From positions 620,001 to 684,000 of the forward strand of contig CP018628.1 in NCBI GenBank assembly GCA_002271215.1: a stretch of 64,000 nucleotides of DNA, given 5' to 3'. Positions within the stretch are counted from its first letter, which is position 1, and each line of letters starts with the position of its first letter. The position numbers were made by a program, and so were the translations under genes. Positions 27,399-39,156 of the stretch are shown in pieces. The stretch comes from Lelliottia jeotgali (GTDB taxonomy: Bacteria > Pseudomonadota > Gammaproteobacteria > Enterobacterales > Enterobacteriaceae). The notes below the pieces were generated by a model. The model did not search any database, was not told the DNA's origin, and saw only the letters and a list, made by a program, of their open reading frames with translations.

Positions 27399-28004
27399 AT
27401 GAATATGACAAGCCTGAAGATTTCTAAAACTCTGTTAGCCGTCACGCTTAGTGGCCTTCTGGTCAGTGGTTCCGCACTTGCTGAAAACAGCGTGCAATCC
27501 ACCGCGGATAGCGCAGGGCAAAAAATCGATAGCTCTATGAATAAAGTCGGTAATTTCATGGATGACAGCTCTATCACAGCAAAAGTGAAAGCGGCTCTGG
27601 TGGACGATGAAAACATCAAGAGCACCGACATTTCCGTGAAAACGGATAAAAAAGTAGTCACTCTGAGCGGCTTTGTTGAAAGCCAGGCGCAGGCTGAGCA
27701 GGCCGTCACCGTAGCGAAAGGCGTTGAAGGCGTTACTTCCGTCAGCGACAAACTGCATGTGCGTGATGGCAAAGACCAGTCTGTAAAAGGTTATGCGGGT
27801 GACACAGCAACCACCAGTGAAATCAAAGCTAAACTATTAGCAGATGACATTGTGCCGTCACGTAAAGTGAAGGTCGAAACCACTGATGGTGTGGTTCAGC
27901 TCTCCGGTACGGTGGATTCCTCAGCGCAGGTTGAACGTGCTGAAACTATCGCTAAAGCCGTAGATGGCGTGAAAAGCGTCAAAAACGATCTGAAAGCGAA
28001 ATAA
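27399..28004 (+). CDS. osmY: Periplasmic osmotically induced protein OsmY
   Basis: A 201-residue periplasmic protein with a signal peptide (residues 1-28, cleaved after SGSALA) and two BON domains (about 55-125 and 133-201). Each contains the conserved [10 protein letters not shown] or [10 protein letters not shown] turn. OsmY acts as a chaperone at the envelope and is induced by hyperosmolarity and sigma-S. The length equals E. coli OsmY. ytjA follows 83 bases later. Confidence 0.97.
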   Translation: MNMTSLKISKTLLAVTLSGLLVSGSALAENSVQSTADSAGQKIDSSMNKVGNFMDDSSITAKVKAALVDDENIKSTDISVKTDKKVVTLSGFVESQAQAEQAVTVAKGVEGVTSVSDKLHVRDGKDQSVKGYAGDTATTSEIKAKLLADDIVPSRKVKVETTDGVVQLSGTVDSSAQVERAETIAKAVDGVKSVKNDLKAK

Positions 28005-28087
28005 GAACGACTTTTGGACACAACGCTTGTGAGCACCTGAGCGCTCACGTATAGCGGCTGATATTAACTATGGTAAAGGAGAGTTCT

Positions 28088-28249
28088 ATGTTTCGTTGGG
28101 GCATTATATTTCTGGTTATCGCGTTAATTGCCGCCGCTCTGGGCTTTGGTGGTCTGGCGGGTACAGCGGCCGGCGCGGCGAAAATTGTCTTCGTCGTCGG
28201 TATTATCCTGTTCCTGGTCAGCCTGTTTACCGGACGCCGTCGTCCCTAG
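28088..28249 (+). CDS. ytjA: DUF1328 small membrane protein YtjA
   Basis: A 53-residue protein, [20 protein letters not shown]... ending TGRRRRP-type (actual end FTGRRRP). It has two hydrophobic helices separated by a Gly/Ala-rich turn ([12 protein letters not shown]). It matches UPF0391/DUF1328 YtjA. Ribosome site AAGGAGAG 7 bases before the ATG. It probably shares the stress regulation of osmY upstream. Function unknown. Confidence 0.93.
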
Positions 28250-28288
28250 CAAAGCGTAATTAGCCTGTCGTTAATCGACAATCTTCTC

Positions 28289-28314
28289 AAAGCCCGTCCC
28301 TGTGACGGGCTTTT
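28289..28314 (+). terminator. osmY-ytjA terminator
   Basis: Stem AAAGCCCGTC/GACGGGCTTT with a 5-nt loop and TTTT, about 40 bases after the ytjA stop. Confidence 0.85.
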
Positions 28315-28382
28315 CATGTTTGAGTCATAGGGCCAGTTTGCGCTACTGTGTAATGACATAAAAACGAAAAACAGGTGCAGCA

Positions 28383-29435
28383 GTGGGCCAGAGAATTCCC
28401 GTTACGCTCGGCAATATTGCGCCGTTGGCGTTAAAACCCTTTCGCGTCGGACGACTCGCACTGGTATGCGAAGGCGGTGGGCAAAGAGGCATCTTCACAG
28501 CCGGGGTACTGGATGAGTTCATGCGCGCGCAATTTAACCCCTTTGACCTGTTTTTCGGCACCTCCGCCGGGGCGCAAAACCTCTCGGCTTATGTCTGCAA
28601 CCAGCCTGGCTATGCGCGCAAAGTCATCATGCGCTACACCACTTCACGCGATTTCTTCAATCCGCTGCGCTTTGTGCGCGGCGGGAATCTTATCGATCTC
28701 GACTGGCTGCTCGATTCCACCGCCAGCCAGATGCCGCTGGCGATGGACACCGCGTCCCGCCTGTTCGATAGCGGAAAAGAGTTCTGGATGTGCGCCAGTC
28801 GGGGCGACGACTACTCGCCGGGCTACTTCTCGCCGCAGAAAGAGAACTGGCTGGATATCCTTCGCGCCTCCAGCGCGATCCCTGGTTTCTACCGAACCGC
28901 CGCGGCCCTTGATGGAATCAACTATCTGGATGGCGGGATCAGCGATGCGGTACCCGTTCAGGAAGCCGCGCGGCGCGGGGCGCAAACTATTGTGGTGATC
29001 CGCACCGTGCCGTCGCAGATGTATTACACCCCACAGTGGTTTAAGCGGATGGAAAAATGGCTGGGAGACAGCAGCCTGCAACCGCTGGTGAATATCGCCA
29101 ATTTGCATGAAACCAGCTACAGCGCAATGCAGCGCTTTATCGAAAAGCCGCCGGGCAAGCTGAAAATCTTTGAAATTTATCCGCCAAAACCCCTCAACAG
29201 CATGGCGCTGGGCAGTCGTATACCTGCCCTACGGGATGATTACAAAACAGGGCGTCTGTGCGCGCGCTATTTCCTCGCAACGGTAGGCAAACTGCTGGCC
29301 GAACGTCCGCCTATTCATCGACATAAACGCATTATCCTGCCACCTGCGATTGTGGCGAACGATGCCCTGACGATGCCACTGGTGAATGTCCCGCAGGCTA
29401 ACGATACGACCTTTGATAATGAGGATCTGGCGTGA
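28383..29435 (+). CDS. yjjU: Patatin-like phospholipase YjjU
   Basis: A 350-residue patatin-family esterase/phospholipase. The oxyanion loop is CEGGGQRGIFTAG, the nucleophile elbow GTSAG and the catalytic Asp lies in YLDGGISD. It starts with GTG (MGQRIPVTLGNIAPL), which matches E. coli YjjU. The C-terminal tail is shorter than in E. coli (357 aa). The stop overlaps the yjjV GTG start (GTGA). Confidence 0.93.
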   Translation: MGQRIPVTLGNIAPLALKPFRVGRLALVCEGGGQRGIFTAGVLDEFMRAQFNPFDLFFGTSAGAQNLSAYVCNQPGYARKVIMRYTTSRDFFNPLRFVRGGNLIDLDWLLDSTASQMPLAMDTASRLFDSGKEFWMCASRGDDYSPGYFSPQKENWLDILRASSAIPGFYRTAAALDGINYLDGGISDAVPVQEAARRGAQTIVVIRTVPSQMYYTPQWFKRMEKWLGDSSLQPLVNIANLHETSYSAMQRFIEKPPGKLKIFEIYPPKPLNSMALGSRIPALRDDYKTGRLCARYFLATVGKLLAERPPIHRHKRIILPPAIVANDALTMPLVNVPQANDTTFDNEDLA

Positions 29436-30214
29436 CTTTCCGCTTTGTCGACACCCATTGCCACTTTGATTTTCCGCCCTTTACCGGCAATGAAGCGCAA
29501 AGCATTGTTCAGGCGGCAAGCGCGGGTGTACAGGCGATTGTTGTGCCCGCCATCGAAGCGGCAAATTTTAGTCGGGTAGTCGATCTGGCCAGAACGCACA
29601 CCGCGCTCTACGCCGCGCTGGGCCTGCATCCAATTGTTATAGAAAAGCATCAGGATGCGCATCTGGAACAGCTGGAAGCGTGTATTCTCAGCGCCGGAGA
29701 AAAGCTGGTGGCGATAGGCGAGATCGGCCTCGATCTCTATCGCGACGATCCACACTTTGATCGCCAGCAGGCGCTTCTGGACGCGCAGCTAAAGCTCGCA
29801 AAACGCCACGATTTGCCAGTGATCCTCCATTCCCGACGCACCCACGATAAACTGGCGATGCACCTTAAACGCCACGATCTACCGCGAACCGGTGTGGTGC
29901 ACGGTTTTTCCGGTAGCCTGCAGCAGGCGCAGCGTTTCATTGAGCTGGGCTACAAAATCGGCGTTGGCGGGACGATCACCTATCCACGCGCCAGTAAAAC
30001 CCGCGACGTGATGGCGCAATTACCCCTTTCATCCCTGCTGCTGGAAACCGACGCACCGGACATGCCGCTGAACGGTTTTCAGGGCCAGCCTAATCGACCG
30101 GAGCAGGCGGCGCGTGTGTTTACGACTTTATGTGAATTGCGCGAGGAACCTGCAGAGGCGATTGCCGATGCGCTGCTGCGCAACACCGGCGATCTGTTTG
30201 GCATCACTCTATAA
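29432..30214 (+). CDS. yjjV: TatD-family metal-dependent hydrolase YjjV
   Basis: A 260-residue TIM-barrel metallo-hydrolase of the TatD DNase family. Metal ligands are HxH in DTHCHFDF, the Glu in AIGEIGLD, His in VILHSRR and VVHGFSG, and Asp in [10 protein letters not shown]. It starts with a GTG overlapping the yjjU stop and ends convergent with yjjW, overlapping it by 6 bases. Substrate not settled; nuclease activity is known for the family. Confidence 0.93.
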   Translation: MTFRFVDTHCHFDFPPFTGNEAQSIVQAASAGVQAIVVPAIEAANFSRVVDLARTHTALYAALGLHPIVIEKHQDAHLEQLEACILSAGEKLVAIGEIGLDLYRDDPHFDRQQALLDAQLKLAKRHDLPVILHSRRTHDKLAMHLKRHDLPRTGVVHGFSGSLQQAQRFIELGYKIGVGGTITYPRASKTRDVMAQLPLSSLLLETDAPDMPLNGFQGQPNRPEQAARVFTTLCELREEPAEAIADALLRNTGDLFGITL

Positions 30215-31069
30215 ATAGAGCGCCGGGCGGATCACGGTGATCCGGCGTTTTTCCAGTGCAACGGCCAGCGGTTCAACATCGTCCGCCGTGGCGCTGCGCC
30301 AGCGGGCCGCTTCACCATAAACGCCGTGAGCGTGAAAGGCGTTGATCCGCACCGGTACGTCGCCCAGAGCGTGAATAAAGGCGCTCAACGGCCCCAGATG
30401 TTCGAAGTAATCACAATGATCGGGGATCACCAGCAGGCGCAGTTCCGTCAGGCGTTTATGCTGGGCCAGCCAGCGAATGCTGTGTTTGATCTGCGGATTT
30501 TCGCGTCCGGTCAGGAAACGATGATGTTCGTTATTCCACGCTTTTAGATCCAGCATCGCGCCATCAAACACCGGCAGCAGTTTTTGCCAGCCGGTTTCAC
30601 TCAGTAAACCGTTGCTGTCCACCAGACAGGTCAAATGCTTCAGTGATTCGTCGGCTTTGACGGCGTGAAACAGCGCCACTAAAAACGGCAGTTGGGTAGT
30701 GGCTTCGCCGCCGCTGACGGTGATCCCTTCGATAAATGGCGCGACTTTGCGGATCTGAGCGAGTATCTCCTCCACGCTAAAACGGTGGGCCATCGGCGTG
30801 GACTGCTGCGAACAGACGTGCAGGCAGGTATCGCACTTCTGGCAGTCGCTTTCCTGCCACCAGACCCGCCCGGCCTGAAGGGTCAGGGCATCGTGCGGGC
30901 AATGCACCACACAGTCGCCGCAGTCATTGCAGCGACCGATGGTCCACGGATTGTGGCAGGTTTTGCAGCGCAGATTGCACCCCTGCAGGAACAGCGCCAG
31001 GCGACTGCCCGGTCCGTCCACGCAGGAGAAAGGGATAACCTGACTAACTAAAGCGCATCTGCTGTTCAT
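30209..31069 (-). CDS. yjjW: Glycyl-radical enzyme activase YjjW (radical SAM)
   Basis: A 286-residue activating enzyme. The radical SAM cluster is CNLRCKTC (C31, C35, C38). An inserted ferredoxin domain carries two [4Fe-4S] motifs, C47-C50-C53-C57 and C76-C79-C82-C86, typical of glycyl-radical activases. It should install a glycyl radical on the neighbouring YjjI. Its start lies 26 bases inside yjjI, so translation is coupled. The pathway is unknown. Confidence 0.93.
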   Translation of the reverse strand: MNSRCALVSQVIPFSCVDGPGSRLALFLQGCNLRCKTCHNPWTIGRCNDCGDCVVHCPHDALTLQAGRVWWQESDCQKCDTCLHVCSQQSTPMAHRFSVEEILAQIRKVAPFIEGITVSGGEATTQLPFLVALFHAVKADESLKHLTCLVDSNGLLSETGWQKLLPVFDGAMLDLKAWNNEHHRFLTGRENPQIKHSIRWLAQHKRLTELRLLVIPDHCDYFEHLGPLSAFIHALGDVPVRINAFHAHGVYGEAARWRSATADDVEPLAVALEKRRITVIRPALYL

Positions 31070-32591
31070 GGCTCATCACGCGCGGCTGACGTTCAAGAAT
31101 ACGGGTATTGCGGGCAGCCTCTTCGCCAAGCCAGGTGGTGTTAGTGCGAGACCCTTCTGCGCGGTATTTCTCCAGATCCGATAAGCGCACCATATACCCG
31201 GTGACGCGCACCAGATCGTTCCCGGCCACGTTAGCAGTGAACTCACGCATTCCAGCTTTAAAGGCGCCGAGACAAAGCTGAACCACCGCCTGCGGGTTAC
31301 GTTTGATGGTTTCGTCCAGGGTCAGAATATCGCTGATACCGGAATGATAATGTTTGTGATGCGGTGCGACGGCCAGCAGATGGCTGATCGGGTCTGGCTC
31401 GTCGCCGTACGGCAGACGCGCTCCCGGCGTGGTGCCGGAATCAGAGCTGATACCGGACTGCGCATGCAGCATCGCGCGCTGTTTCCAGCCGTGTTTCACC
31501 GGCGTGTTTTCGACAAATTCCGCGAGCTGTTCACTGATGCGATACCCCAGCGCATTGGCCTGCTCATCTTTGCCGTAACGCCCGTCCAGCCCGGCTTTCT
31601 CACACAGGATATTCACTGCTTCTGCCAGGCCGTACATACCAAACATCGGCACAAAACGATCCGCATCAATCAGCCCCTCTTTCACCAGGAAGCTATTCTC
31701 AAAGAAGCCGGATTCCTGATAAAGGAAATCACAGCGGGCATCAATGATGGCGATCTGCTGCTGACAGTAGTGCGGTAGCGTGCGGGTAAAGAAATCTTCC
31801 GCTGATTCGCTATTCTGTGCGATAGCCTTGAGATTGAGGCGAACCAAGGTACTGCCACCGCCCGCCAGAGGCAGAGAGTTGTAACAACTCACCACACCAT
31901 AACCGCCTTTTGTGAAAATTTTATCATTCACCGGACCGTTTGAAATATGCGGTTTACTGCACTCACAAATATTTTTGGCGACGCTTAACAGCAAATCGTC
32001 CGGCGTGATTTCTGGATCGTAGATAAAGGTCAGATTCGGTGCAACCTGCTTCAGTTCTGCGTCGGCGCGTAAAATGGCGCGCGCGACAGGGGTATCGGCA
32101 GGGCCGATATTGGCGTGCATAAAGGCGTCGGGCAGGGTGCGGTCGAGATAACGCCAGAAACGTTTTATTCGGCTATCTATTTCGTCTTGTGTTAGAATTC
32201 TAACATATGGTTGCAGCAGTGCGTCGAGATGGCCGAGAAACACCGGCATTGATGTAACGGATGGAACATGGTGGTAGAGGATAGTGAGTAACGACAGGGC
32301 GTCATCGAGATCTTTCGCCCCTTCCAGCTCTAACCACTCTGAGCCGTTCGCCAGGAATTTGGCATAGTCCGGCAGAACGTAGCGCGGTTTGTAGGGCGCA
32401 TGGCCTTCAAACATGTCGCAGATAAAACCCTCGTCCAGCGCGGCGCGCGCCGTGTCTGAAAGCGTGGGGTAGGGCAGATTGTTTTCCGCTTCCAGCGCCA
32501 GAAAATGGCGTTTCTGCTCAGGCGTCAGTACCGGGCTTGTCACAATTTGCTGGCAACGTTGTTGCATCGCATCGAGGCCGGAGGTGGACAT
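31044..32591 (-). CDS. yjjI: Putative glycyl-radical enzyme YjjI (DUF3029)
   Basis: A 515-residue protein related to pyruvate formate-lyase-type enzymes but much shorter. The C-terminal glycyl loop reads [13 protein letters not shown] with G465 as the expected radical site. It is paired with its activase YjjW downstream, and divergent from deoC. The substrate is unknown. The deo neighbourhood and a DeoR operator inside the coding region hint at a link to deoxynucleoside use, but that is inference. The reading frame is intact. Confidence 0.9.
   Translation of the reverse strand: MSTSGLDAMQQRCQQIVTSPVLTPEQKRHFLALEAENNLPYPTLSDTARAALDEGFICDMFEGHAPYKPRYVLPDYAKFLANGSEWLELEGAKDLDDALSLLTILYHHVPSVTSMPVFLGHLDALLQPYVRILTQDEIDSRIKRFWRYLDRTLPDAFMHANIGPADTPVARAILRADAELKQVAPNLTFIYDPEITPDDLLLSVAKNICECSKPHISNGPVNDKIFTKGGYGVVSCYNSLPLAGGGSTLVRLNLKAIAQNSESAEDFFTRTLPHYCQQQIAIIDARCDFLYQESGFFENSFLVKEGLIDADRFVPMFGMYGLAEAVNILCEKAGLDGRYGKDEQANALGYRISEQLAEFVENTPVKHGWKQRAMLHAQSGISSDSGTTPGARLPYGDEPDPISHLLAVAPHHKHYHSGISDILTLDETIKRNPQAVVQLCLGAFKAGMREFTANVAGNDLVRVTGYMVRLSDLEKYRAEGSRTNTTWLGEEAARNTRILERQPRVMSHEQQMRFS
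32190..32205 (+). promoter_or_regulatory. DeoR operator inside yjjI (deoP1/O1 equivalent)
   Basis: TGTTAGAATTCTAACA, the exact perfect 16-base DeoR palindrome. It is 601 bases upstream of the second operator, close to the 599-base O1-O2 spacing in E. coli. It lies within the yjjI coding sequence. Confidence 0.93.
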
Positions 32592-32704
32592 GTTCGCTTC
32601 CTTTTATTCTGCGGATGATGGGCAGATTGTAGGAACTCATCGCGCAAAGGCCTTTGATCCGACGCGGGTGATTGCTGTTTTAGCCAGCAGTATGAAGTTT
32701 AAAG

Positions 32705-32806
32705 TTTGAAGTTGATCTCATTACAGTAATGCAAATTTGTATGCAGTTTTCATTAACTGTGATGAATGTCGAAGTGTGAATGCGGGTGAATGTTAGAATA
32801 CTCACA
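32705..32806 (+). promoter_or_regulatory. deoP2 promoter: two CRP sites flanking CytR, DeoR operator
   Basis: CRP-2-like TTTGAAGTTGATCTCATTAC from 32705, CRP-1-like TGTGATGAATGTCGAAGT at 32758-32775, and the DeoR operator TGTTAGAATACTCACA at 32791-32806 (2 mismatches to the perfect site), which overlaps the -10 box TAGAAT. Layout and sequence follow E. coli deoP2, where CytR binds between the two CRP sites. Confidence 0.88.
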
Positions 32807-32852
32807 GACCCGCACGGTGAAAATTTATACGGCAAAGCCGTTGGAGAATGTT

Positions 32853-33632
32853 ATGACTGATTTAACCGCAAGCAGCCTGCGCGCGTTGAAACTGATGGAC
32901 CTGACCACCCTGAACGATGACGACACCAATGAAAAAGTGATCGCATTGTGCCATCAGGCGAAAACGCCGGTAGGCAATACCGCTGCTATCTGTATCTATC
33001 CGCGTTTCATCCCGATTGCCCGTAAAACGCTGAATGCCCAGGGTACCCCTGACGTGCGTATCGCCACGGTCACCAACTTCCCACACGGTAACGACGACAT
33101 CGATATCGCGCTGGCCGAAACCCGCGCGGCGATTGCCTACGGTGCAGACGAAGTGGACGTGGTCTTCCCGTACCGCGCACTGATCGCCGGTAACGAGCAG
33201 GTTGGTTTTGACCTGGTGAAAGCCTGTAAAGACGCGTGTGCGGCGGCTAACGTGCTGCTGAAAGTGATCATCGAAACCGGCGAGCTGAAAGAAGAAGCGC
33301 TGATTCGTAAAGCGTCTGAAATCTCTATCAAAGCCGGTGCGGATTTCATCAAAACCTCTACCGGTAAAGTGCCGGTCAATGCGACGCCAGAAAGCGCGCG
33401 CATCATGATGGAAGTGATCCGCGACATGGGCGTCTCTAAAACCGTTGGTTTTAAACCTGCAGGTGGCGTACGTACCGCAGAAGATGCGCAGCAATTCCTG
33501 GCTATCGCTGACGATCTGTTTGGTGCTGACTGGGCGGATTCCCGCCACTACCGCTTCGGCGCATCCAGCCTGCTGGCAAGCCTGCTGAAAGCGCTGGGTC
33601 ACGGCGACGGCAAGAGCGCAAGTAGCTACTAA
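32853..33632 (+). CDS. deoC: Deoxyribose-phosphate aldolase
   Basis: A 259-residue class I aldolase. It splits 2-deoxyribose-5-phosphate into glyceraldehyde-3-phosphate and acetaldehyde. The Schiff-base lysine is K167 ([11 protein letters not shown]), with K201 (GFKPAGGVR) and D102 (VDVVFPYR) as the other catalytic residues, numbered as in E. coli. The start at 32853 has GGAGAATG upstream; in-frame codons further upstream run through the operator. First gene of deoCABD. Confidence 0.97.
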   Translation: MTDLTASSLRALKLMDLTTLNDDDTNEKVIALCHQAKTPVGNTAAICIYPRFIPIARKTLNAQGTPDVRIATVTNFPHGNDDIDIALAETRAAIAYGADEVDVVFPYRALIAGNEQVGFDLVKACKDACAAANVLLKVIIETGELKEEALIRKASEISIKAGADFIKTSTGKVPVNATPESARIMMEVIRDMGVSKTVGFKPAGGVRTAEDAQQFLAIADDLFGADWADSRHYRFGASSLLASLLKALGHGDGKSASSY

Positions 33633-33642
33633 GCCTTATATT

Positions 33643-33733
33643 GCCGGATGTGTAGTGACGTAGGCCGGATAAGGCGCAGCCGCCATCCGGCATGAATACG
33701 ACTGCCGGGTGGCGCGTTGCTTACCCGGCCTAC
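33643..33733. repeat. BIME, deoC-deoA gap (three REP units)
   Basis: Palindromes starting GCCGGATG (33643), GCCGGATAAGGCG...ATCCGGC (33664-33691) and GCCGGGTGGCG...ACCCGGC (33704-33729) fill the 135-base gap. Confidence 0.85.
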
Positions 33734-33767
33734 AACGGCCTTCTACTCTTTTCCCCTGGGGGTTACC

Positions 33768-35090
33768 GTGTTTCTCGCACAAGAAATTATTCGTAAAAAA
33801 CGTGATGGTCATGCATTAAGCGACGAAGAGATTCGCTTCTTTATCAACGGTATTCGTGATAACACCATCTCTGAAGGGCAGATTGCCGCCCTGGCGATGA
33901 CCATTTTCTTCCACGATATGGCGATGCCGGAACGCGTCTCGCTGACCATGGCGATGCGAGATTCAGGGACCGTCCTGGATTGGAAAAGCCTTAACCTCAA
34001 CGGCCCGATTGTGGATAAACACTCCACCGGCGGTGTGGGCGATGTCACCTCACTGATGCTCGGCCCAATGGTCGCAGCCTGCGGCGGTTACATCCCAATG
34101 ATCTCTGGTCGCGGTTTGGGCCACACGGGCGGTACGCTCGACAAACTGGAAGCCATTCCGGGCTTCGATATCTTCCCGGATGACCAGCGCTTCCGCGAAA
34201 TTATTAAAGACGTTGGTGTGGCGATTATCGGCCAGACCAGCTCTCTTGCTCCGGCGGATAAACGTTTTTACGCCACCCGCGACATCACCGCGACCGTCGA
34301 TTCCATTCCGCTGATCACCGCTTCGATCCTCGCTAAAAAGCTTGCCGAAGGTCTGGATGCGCTGGTGATGGACGTGAAAGTAGGTAGCGGTGCGTTTATG
34401 CCGACCTTTGAACTCTCTGCGGCACTGGCCGAAGCGATCGTTGGCGTCTCCAACGGCGCAGGCGTGCGCACCACCGCGCTGCTCACCGACATGAATCAGG
34501 TGCTGGCGTCCAGCGCCGGTAACGCGGTCGAAGTCCGCGAAGCCGTGCAGTTCCTGACCGGCGAATACCGCAATCCGCGTCTGCTCGACGTCACCACGGC
34601 CCTGTGCGTGGAGATGCTGATTTCCGGTAAGCTTGCCAAAGACGACGCTGAAGCACGTGCGAAACTGCAGGCAGTGCTGGATAACGGCAAAGCGGCTGAG
34701 ATCTTCGGTCGTATGGTTGCGGCGCAAAAAGGCCCGACCGATTTCGTCGAAAACTATGCGAAATATCTGCCGACCGCGACGCTCAGCAAAGCGGTGTACG
34801 CCGATGCGGAAGGGTTTGTTTCCGCGATGGACACTCGCGCGCTGGGCATGGCCGTGGTCTCGATGGGCGGCGGACGCCGTCAGGCATCGGACACCATTGA
34901 TTACAGCGTCGGCTTTACCGATATGGCGCGTCTGGGCGACAGCGTCGACGGACAGCGCCCGCTGGCGGTTATCCACGCCAAAGATGAAGCCAGCTGGCAG
35001 GAAGCGGCGAAAGCGGTCAAAGCGGCCATTAAACTTGACGACACAGCTCCCGAAACCACACCAACCGTCTATCGTCGTATCACCGAATAG
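33768..35090 (+). CDS. deoA: Thymidine phosphorylase
   Basis: A 440-residue enzyme that cleaves thymidine with phosphate into thymine and deoxyribose-1-phosphate. The family signature is [16 protein letters not shown], and the phosphate-binding block is KHSTGGVGD. The start is a GTG at 33768 (translated [14 protein letters not shown]), preceded by GGGGGTT and matching E. coli. Upstream in-frame starts would run through the REP. It is separated from deoB by 60 bases. Confidence 0.96.
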   Translation: MFLAQEIIRKKRDGHALSDEEIRFFINGIRDNTISEGQIAALAMTIFFHDMAMPERVSLTMAMRDSGTVLDWKSLNLNGPIVDKHSTGGVGDVTSLMLGPMVAACGGYIPMISGRGLGHTGGTLDKLEAIPGFDIFPDDQRFREIIKDVGVAIIGQTSSLAPADKRFYATRDITATVDSIPLITASILAKKLAEGLDALVMDVKVGSGAFMPTFELSAALAEAIVGVSNGAGVRTTALLTDMNQVLASSAGNAVEVREAVQFLTGEYRNPRLLDVTTALCVEMLISGKLAKDDAEARAKLQAVLDNGKAAEIFGRMVAAQKGPTDFVENYAKYLPTATLSKAVYADAEGFVSAMDTRALGMAVVSMGGGRRQASDTIDYSVGFTDMARLGDSVDGQRPLAVIHAKDEASWQEAAKAVKAAIKLDDTAPETTPTVYRRITE

Positions 35091-35120
35091 CGGTATACTG
35101 ATCTGATCGGTTTTTTATGA

Positions 35121-36374
<1,254 letters not shown>

Positions 36375-36381
36375 ACCTGTT

Positions 36382-36448
36382 GCCCGGCGGCATTGCGCTT
36401 GCCGGGTCTACTGAATCGTAGGCCGGGTAAGCGAAGCGCCACCCGGCA
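36382..36448. repeat. BIME, deoB-deoD gap
   Basis: CCCGGCGGCATTGCGC...GCCGGG and GCCGGGTAAGCG...CACCCGGC in opposite orientation fill most of the 98-base gap. Confidence 0.85.
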
Positions 36449-36472
36449 AAAAAACTTATAAGGGAACTGAAG

Positions 36473-37195
36473 ATGGCTACCCCACACATTAATGCAGAAA
36501 TGGGCGATTTCGCGGACGTAGTTTTGATGCCGGGCGACCCGCTGCGCGCGAAGCACATTGCTGAAACCTTCCTCGAAGACGTGCGTGAAGTGAACAACGT
36601 GCGCGGCATGCTGGGCTTCACCGGTACCTATAAAGGCCGCAAAATCTCCGTAATGGGTCACGGTATGGGTATCCCGTCCTGCTCCATCTACACCAAAGAG
36701 CTGATCACCGATTTCGGCGTGAAGAAAATCATCCGCGTGGGCTCTTGCGGTGCCGTGCGTATGGACGTGAAACTGCGTGACGTAGTCATCGGCATGGGTG
36801 CTTGTACCGATTCCAAAGTGAACCGTATGCGTTTCAAAGATCACGACTTCGCAGCGATTGCTGACTTCGGCATGGTGCGTAACGCGGTTGATGCAGCGAA
36901 AGCGCTGGGCGTTGACGCGCGCGTCGGTAACATCTTCTCTGCTGACCTGTTCTACTCTCCGGACGGCGGCGAAATGTTCGACGTGATGGAAAAATACGGC
37001 ATCCTGGGCGTGGAAATGGAAGCGGCAGGTATCTACGGCGTCGCGGCTGAGTTCGGTGCGAAAGCGCTGACCATCTGCACCGTGTCTGACCACATCCGTA
37101 CTCACGAGCAGACCACTGCCGCTGAGCGTCAGACCACCTTCAACGACATGATCAAAATCGCGCTGGAATCTGTTCTGCTGGGCGATAAAGAGTAA
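36473..37195 (+). CDS. deoD: Purine nucleoside phosphorylase DeoD-type
   Basis: A 240-residue hexameric phosphorylase that cleaves purine (deoxy)nucleosides. Phosphate and base sites include [32 protein letters not shown] and VEMEAAGIY, and the catalytic Asp lies in CTVSDHIRT. One residue longer than E. coli DeoD. Last gene of deoCABD, followed by a REP and a terminator. Confidence 0.97.
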   Translation: MATPHINAEMGDFADVVLMPGDPLRAKHIAETFLEDVREVNNVRGMLGFTGTYKGRKISVMGHGMGIPSCSIYTKELITDFGVKKIIRVGSCGAVRMDVKLRDVVIGMGACTDSKVNRMRFKDHDFAAIADFGMVRNAVDAAKALGVDARVGNIFSADLFYSPDGGEMFDVMEKYGILGVEMEAAGIYGVAAEFGAKALTICTVSDHIRTHEQTTAAERQTTFNDMIKIALESVLLGDKE

Positions 37196-37206
37196 GTTTG
37201 TTTTGT

Positions 37207-37239
37207 GCCGGGTGGCGGCTTCGCCTTACCCGGCCTACA
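37207..37239. repeat. REP after deoD
   Basis: GCCGGGTGGCGGCTTCGCC...ACCCGGC, just before the terminator of the deo operon. Confidence 0.85.
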
Positions 37240-37249
37240 AGGTCAACGC

Positions 37250-37326
37250 AAAACGGCAACCCACGGTTGCCGTTTTTTATGTTTTCTCCCTCTCCCTGTG
37301 GGAGAGGGCGGGGGTGAGGGCACCAG
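37250..37326 (+). repeat. Terminator-plus-palindrome cassette, copy B
   Basis: Terminator ACGGCAACC-CAC-GGTTGCCGT followed by TTTTT, then TATGTTTTCT, the hairpin CCCTCTCCC-TGT-GGGAGAGGG and CGGGGGTGAGGGCACCAG. It ends the deo operon. Near-identical to copies at 19710 and 44911. Confidence 0.87.
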
Positions 37327-37338
37327 ACCGCACTCATA

Positions 37339-38355
37339 TCACCGCACCGCTTTCGCCACCCACGCCGACAATTCCCGCAATTCCTTCTCCTGCTCCGGGA
37401 AATCCGCTACCAGTGCGTCACACGCCTGCTGCAAACACTCCGCGCGATACAAACACCCTTGCAAGCGGGCCGCCAGTGCTTCCAGCGGGGCCGGATTCAG
37501 GCTGTCGGTAAACACCTGTGCGCGCGTGATAACGCCGCGCTCGACGTCGAAGTGAAGCTCCACGCCGCCCCAGGTAAAGCGCTCATCCAGCAGATGGGAG
37601 AATGCCGGTGCCTGACCAAAGTTCCACTCCCAACTGCTCTGGCGCGCAAAGGTCTCGGCAAAATTTGGCAGGTCCGGGGTTTTATCGGGGGAAATCACTT
37701 CCGCCTCGACGCGCTCGCCATAATGGTCGAAGAACGCCTCGCGGATCGCCGCGCAAATCTGCTCGTGAGTCACGCCGGGCAGCAGTTCAACCAAATTCGC
37801 CACACGGCCGCGTACCGAGGTAATCCCTTTGGCCTGAAGCTTTTTCTTATCAGGATTAAGGTAGTTCGCCAGACGGCTTAAATCGGCGTTGAGCAACAAG
37901 GTGCCGTGGTGGAAACCGCGATCTTTGGTTTCGCGATAGGCCGAGCCGGAAACTTTACGGTCGCCTTCGGGGGTTTTGACCACCAGATCGTTACGCCCGG
38001 ACGCTTCCGCCGTCACGCCGAGGGAGTTCAACGCGTTGAGCACAATCGCGGTGGAGATGGTTTTATCGTACTCCGGTTTCCCGGCCATAAAGGTAAAGCA
38101 GGTATTACCGAGGTCGTGGAACACCGCGCCGCCACCGCTGCTGCGACGGGCCAGACGCACGTTGTCCTCTTCCATGCGCCGCGTGTTGCACTCTTTCCAC
38201 GGGTTCTGCGCGCGGCCAATGACCACCGTATCGGCGTTACGCCAGAGGAACAGGACGCGCTGCGTGGCGGGCATCTGGCGGAAGATGCACTCTTCCACCG
38301 CGAGGTTGAACCAGGGATCGTAAGAGTCAGAGATAAGCAGGCGGAGCGTCGTCAT
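37339..38355 (-). CDS. lplA: Lipoate-protein ligase A
   Basis: A 338-residue enzyme that activates free lipoate with ATP and attaches it to lipoyl domains of 2-oxoacid dehydrogenases and GcvH. The lipoyl-AMP binding loop is [15 protein letters not shown]. The catalytic lysine region is KVSGSAYRE and the C-terminal accessory domain is present. E. coli yjjJ, usually between deoD and lplA, is missing here. ytjB lies 39 bases upstream on the same strand. Confidence 0.96.
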   Translation of the reverse strand: MTTLRLLISDSYDPWFNLAVEECIFRQMPATQRVLFLWRNADTVVIGRAQNPWKECNTRRMEEDNVRLARRSSGGGAVFHDLGNTCFTFMAGKPEYDKTISTAIVLNALNSLGVTAEASGRNDLVVKTPEGDRKVSGSAYRETKDRGFHHGTLLLNADLSRLANYLNPDKKKLQAKGITSVRGRVANLVELLPGVTHEQICAAIREAFFDHYGERVEAEVISPDKTPDLPNFAETFARQSSWEWNFGQAPAFSHLLDERFTWGGVELHFDVERGVITRAQVFTDSLNPAPLEALAARLQGCLYRAECLQQACDALVADFPEQEKELRELSAWVAKAVR

Positions 38356-38394
38356 GGCAGATTTCCTTTTCCGAATCGGACGCCCATTTTACCA

Positions 38395-39039
38395 CTATTC
38401 TTTCTTCTCGCTCTCTTCCTCTTCCGGCACTGATTTGCTGGCCGTCAGCAGGAATGGCGACTGCTGCCAGCGTGTGCGTTTGCCCTGCAACAGGGTACGC
38501 GTTAACACCACGCCAATCGCCAGCGAAAGGAGTAACATCAGGCGCAGAATGTTGGTGGTGTTATCCACCTGTTTGGCTTCGGTCGGCAGGGTATGGGTGT
38601 CGAGCGTGAGACGCAGATAACCGAGCGGACCATTTTTGCCCTGAATCGGCTCGACGATCTGCTGATTGAAATAGCCGCCGGCTTTTTTGCCGTCCAGCGC
38701 CAGTCGGTCGCGGACGTCGACGTGCTCACCGGCGCGGGCAATTAAATCGCCCTGTTCATCGTACACGCCCGCATCCAGAATGCGGCTGTTTTCCGTAATC
38801 TGGCGCAGTATCTGCGCGATACGTTTATCGTCTGGCGTCTCGGTGCGCATCGCGGGCGCAACGCTCAGCGTGACTTGACGCGCAAGCGTGCGTGCCAGCT
38901 CTTCGAGCTGTGGATTACGTTGCCGTTGATGATTCTGGCTAAACCAGGACGCCCCTTGCATCAGCGCCACCAGAAGCGCGAGGCAGGACAGGACAATCAC
39001 TGCACGATGAAGCCGGAATTTCAGTTTTGCGCGAGCCAT
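38395..39039 (-). CDS. ytjB: YtjB/Smp membrane protein
   Basis: A 214-residue inner membrane protein with two transmembrane helices (about residues 12-30 and 165-183) flanking a periplasmic domain of about 130 residues. A cytoplasmic tail ends EEEESEKKE. It is close to E. coli YtjB (Smp), of unclear function. It is divergent from serB with a 117-base gap. Confidence 0.92.
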   Translation of the reverse strand: MARAKLKFRLHRAVIVLSCLALLVALMQGASWFSQNHQRQRNPQLEELARTLARQVTLSVAPAMRTETPDDKRIAQILRQITENSRILDAGVYDEQGDLIARAGEHVDVRDRLALDGKKAGGYFNQQIVEPIQGKNGPLGYLRLTLDTHTLPTEAKQVDNTTNILRLMLLLSLAIGVVLTRTLLQGKRTRWQQSPFLLTASKSVPEEEESEKKE

Positions 39040-39156
39040 ATTCCACCTGCTGAAAATTTACGGCTTAATGTTGCCAGAAGTGATGGTTACAGGGTAGCCT
39101 CATGCGTTATTTTCCCCCTGGAACCTTCCGGCGCGAACCAATTTACAGGAGCTTCA

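Noticed and set aside
28377..28383. yjjU starting at a later ATG
   Set aside because: The GTG at 28383 gives the N-terminus MGQRIPVTLGNIAPL known from E. coli YjjU. The next ATG would delete the GGGxRG oxyanion loop.
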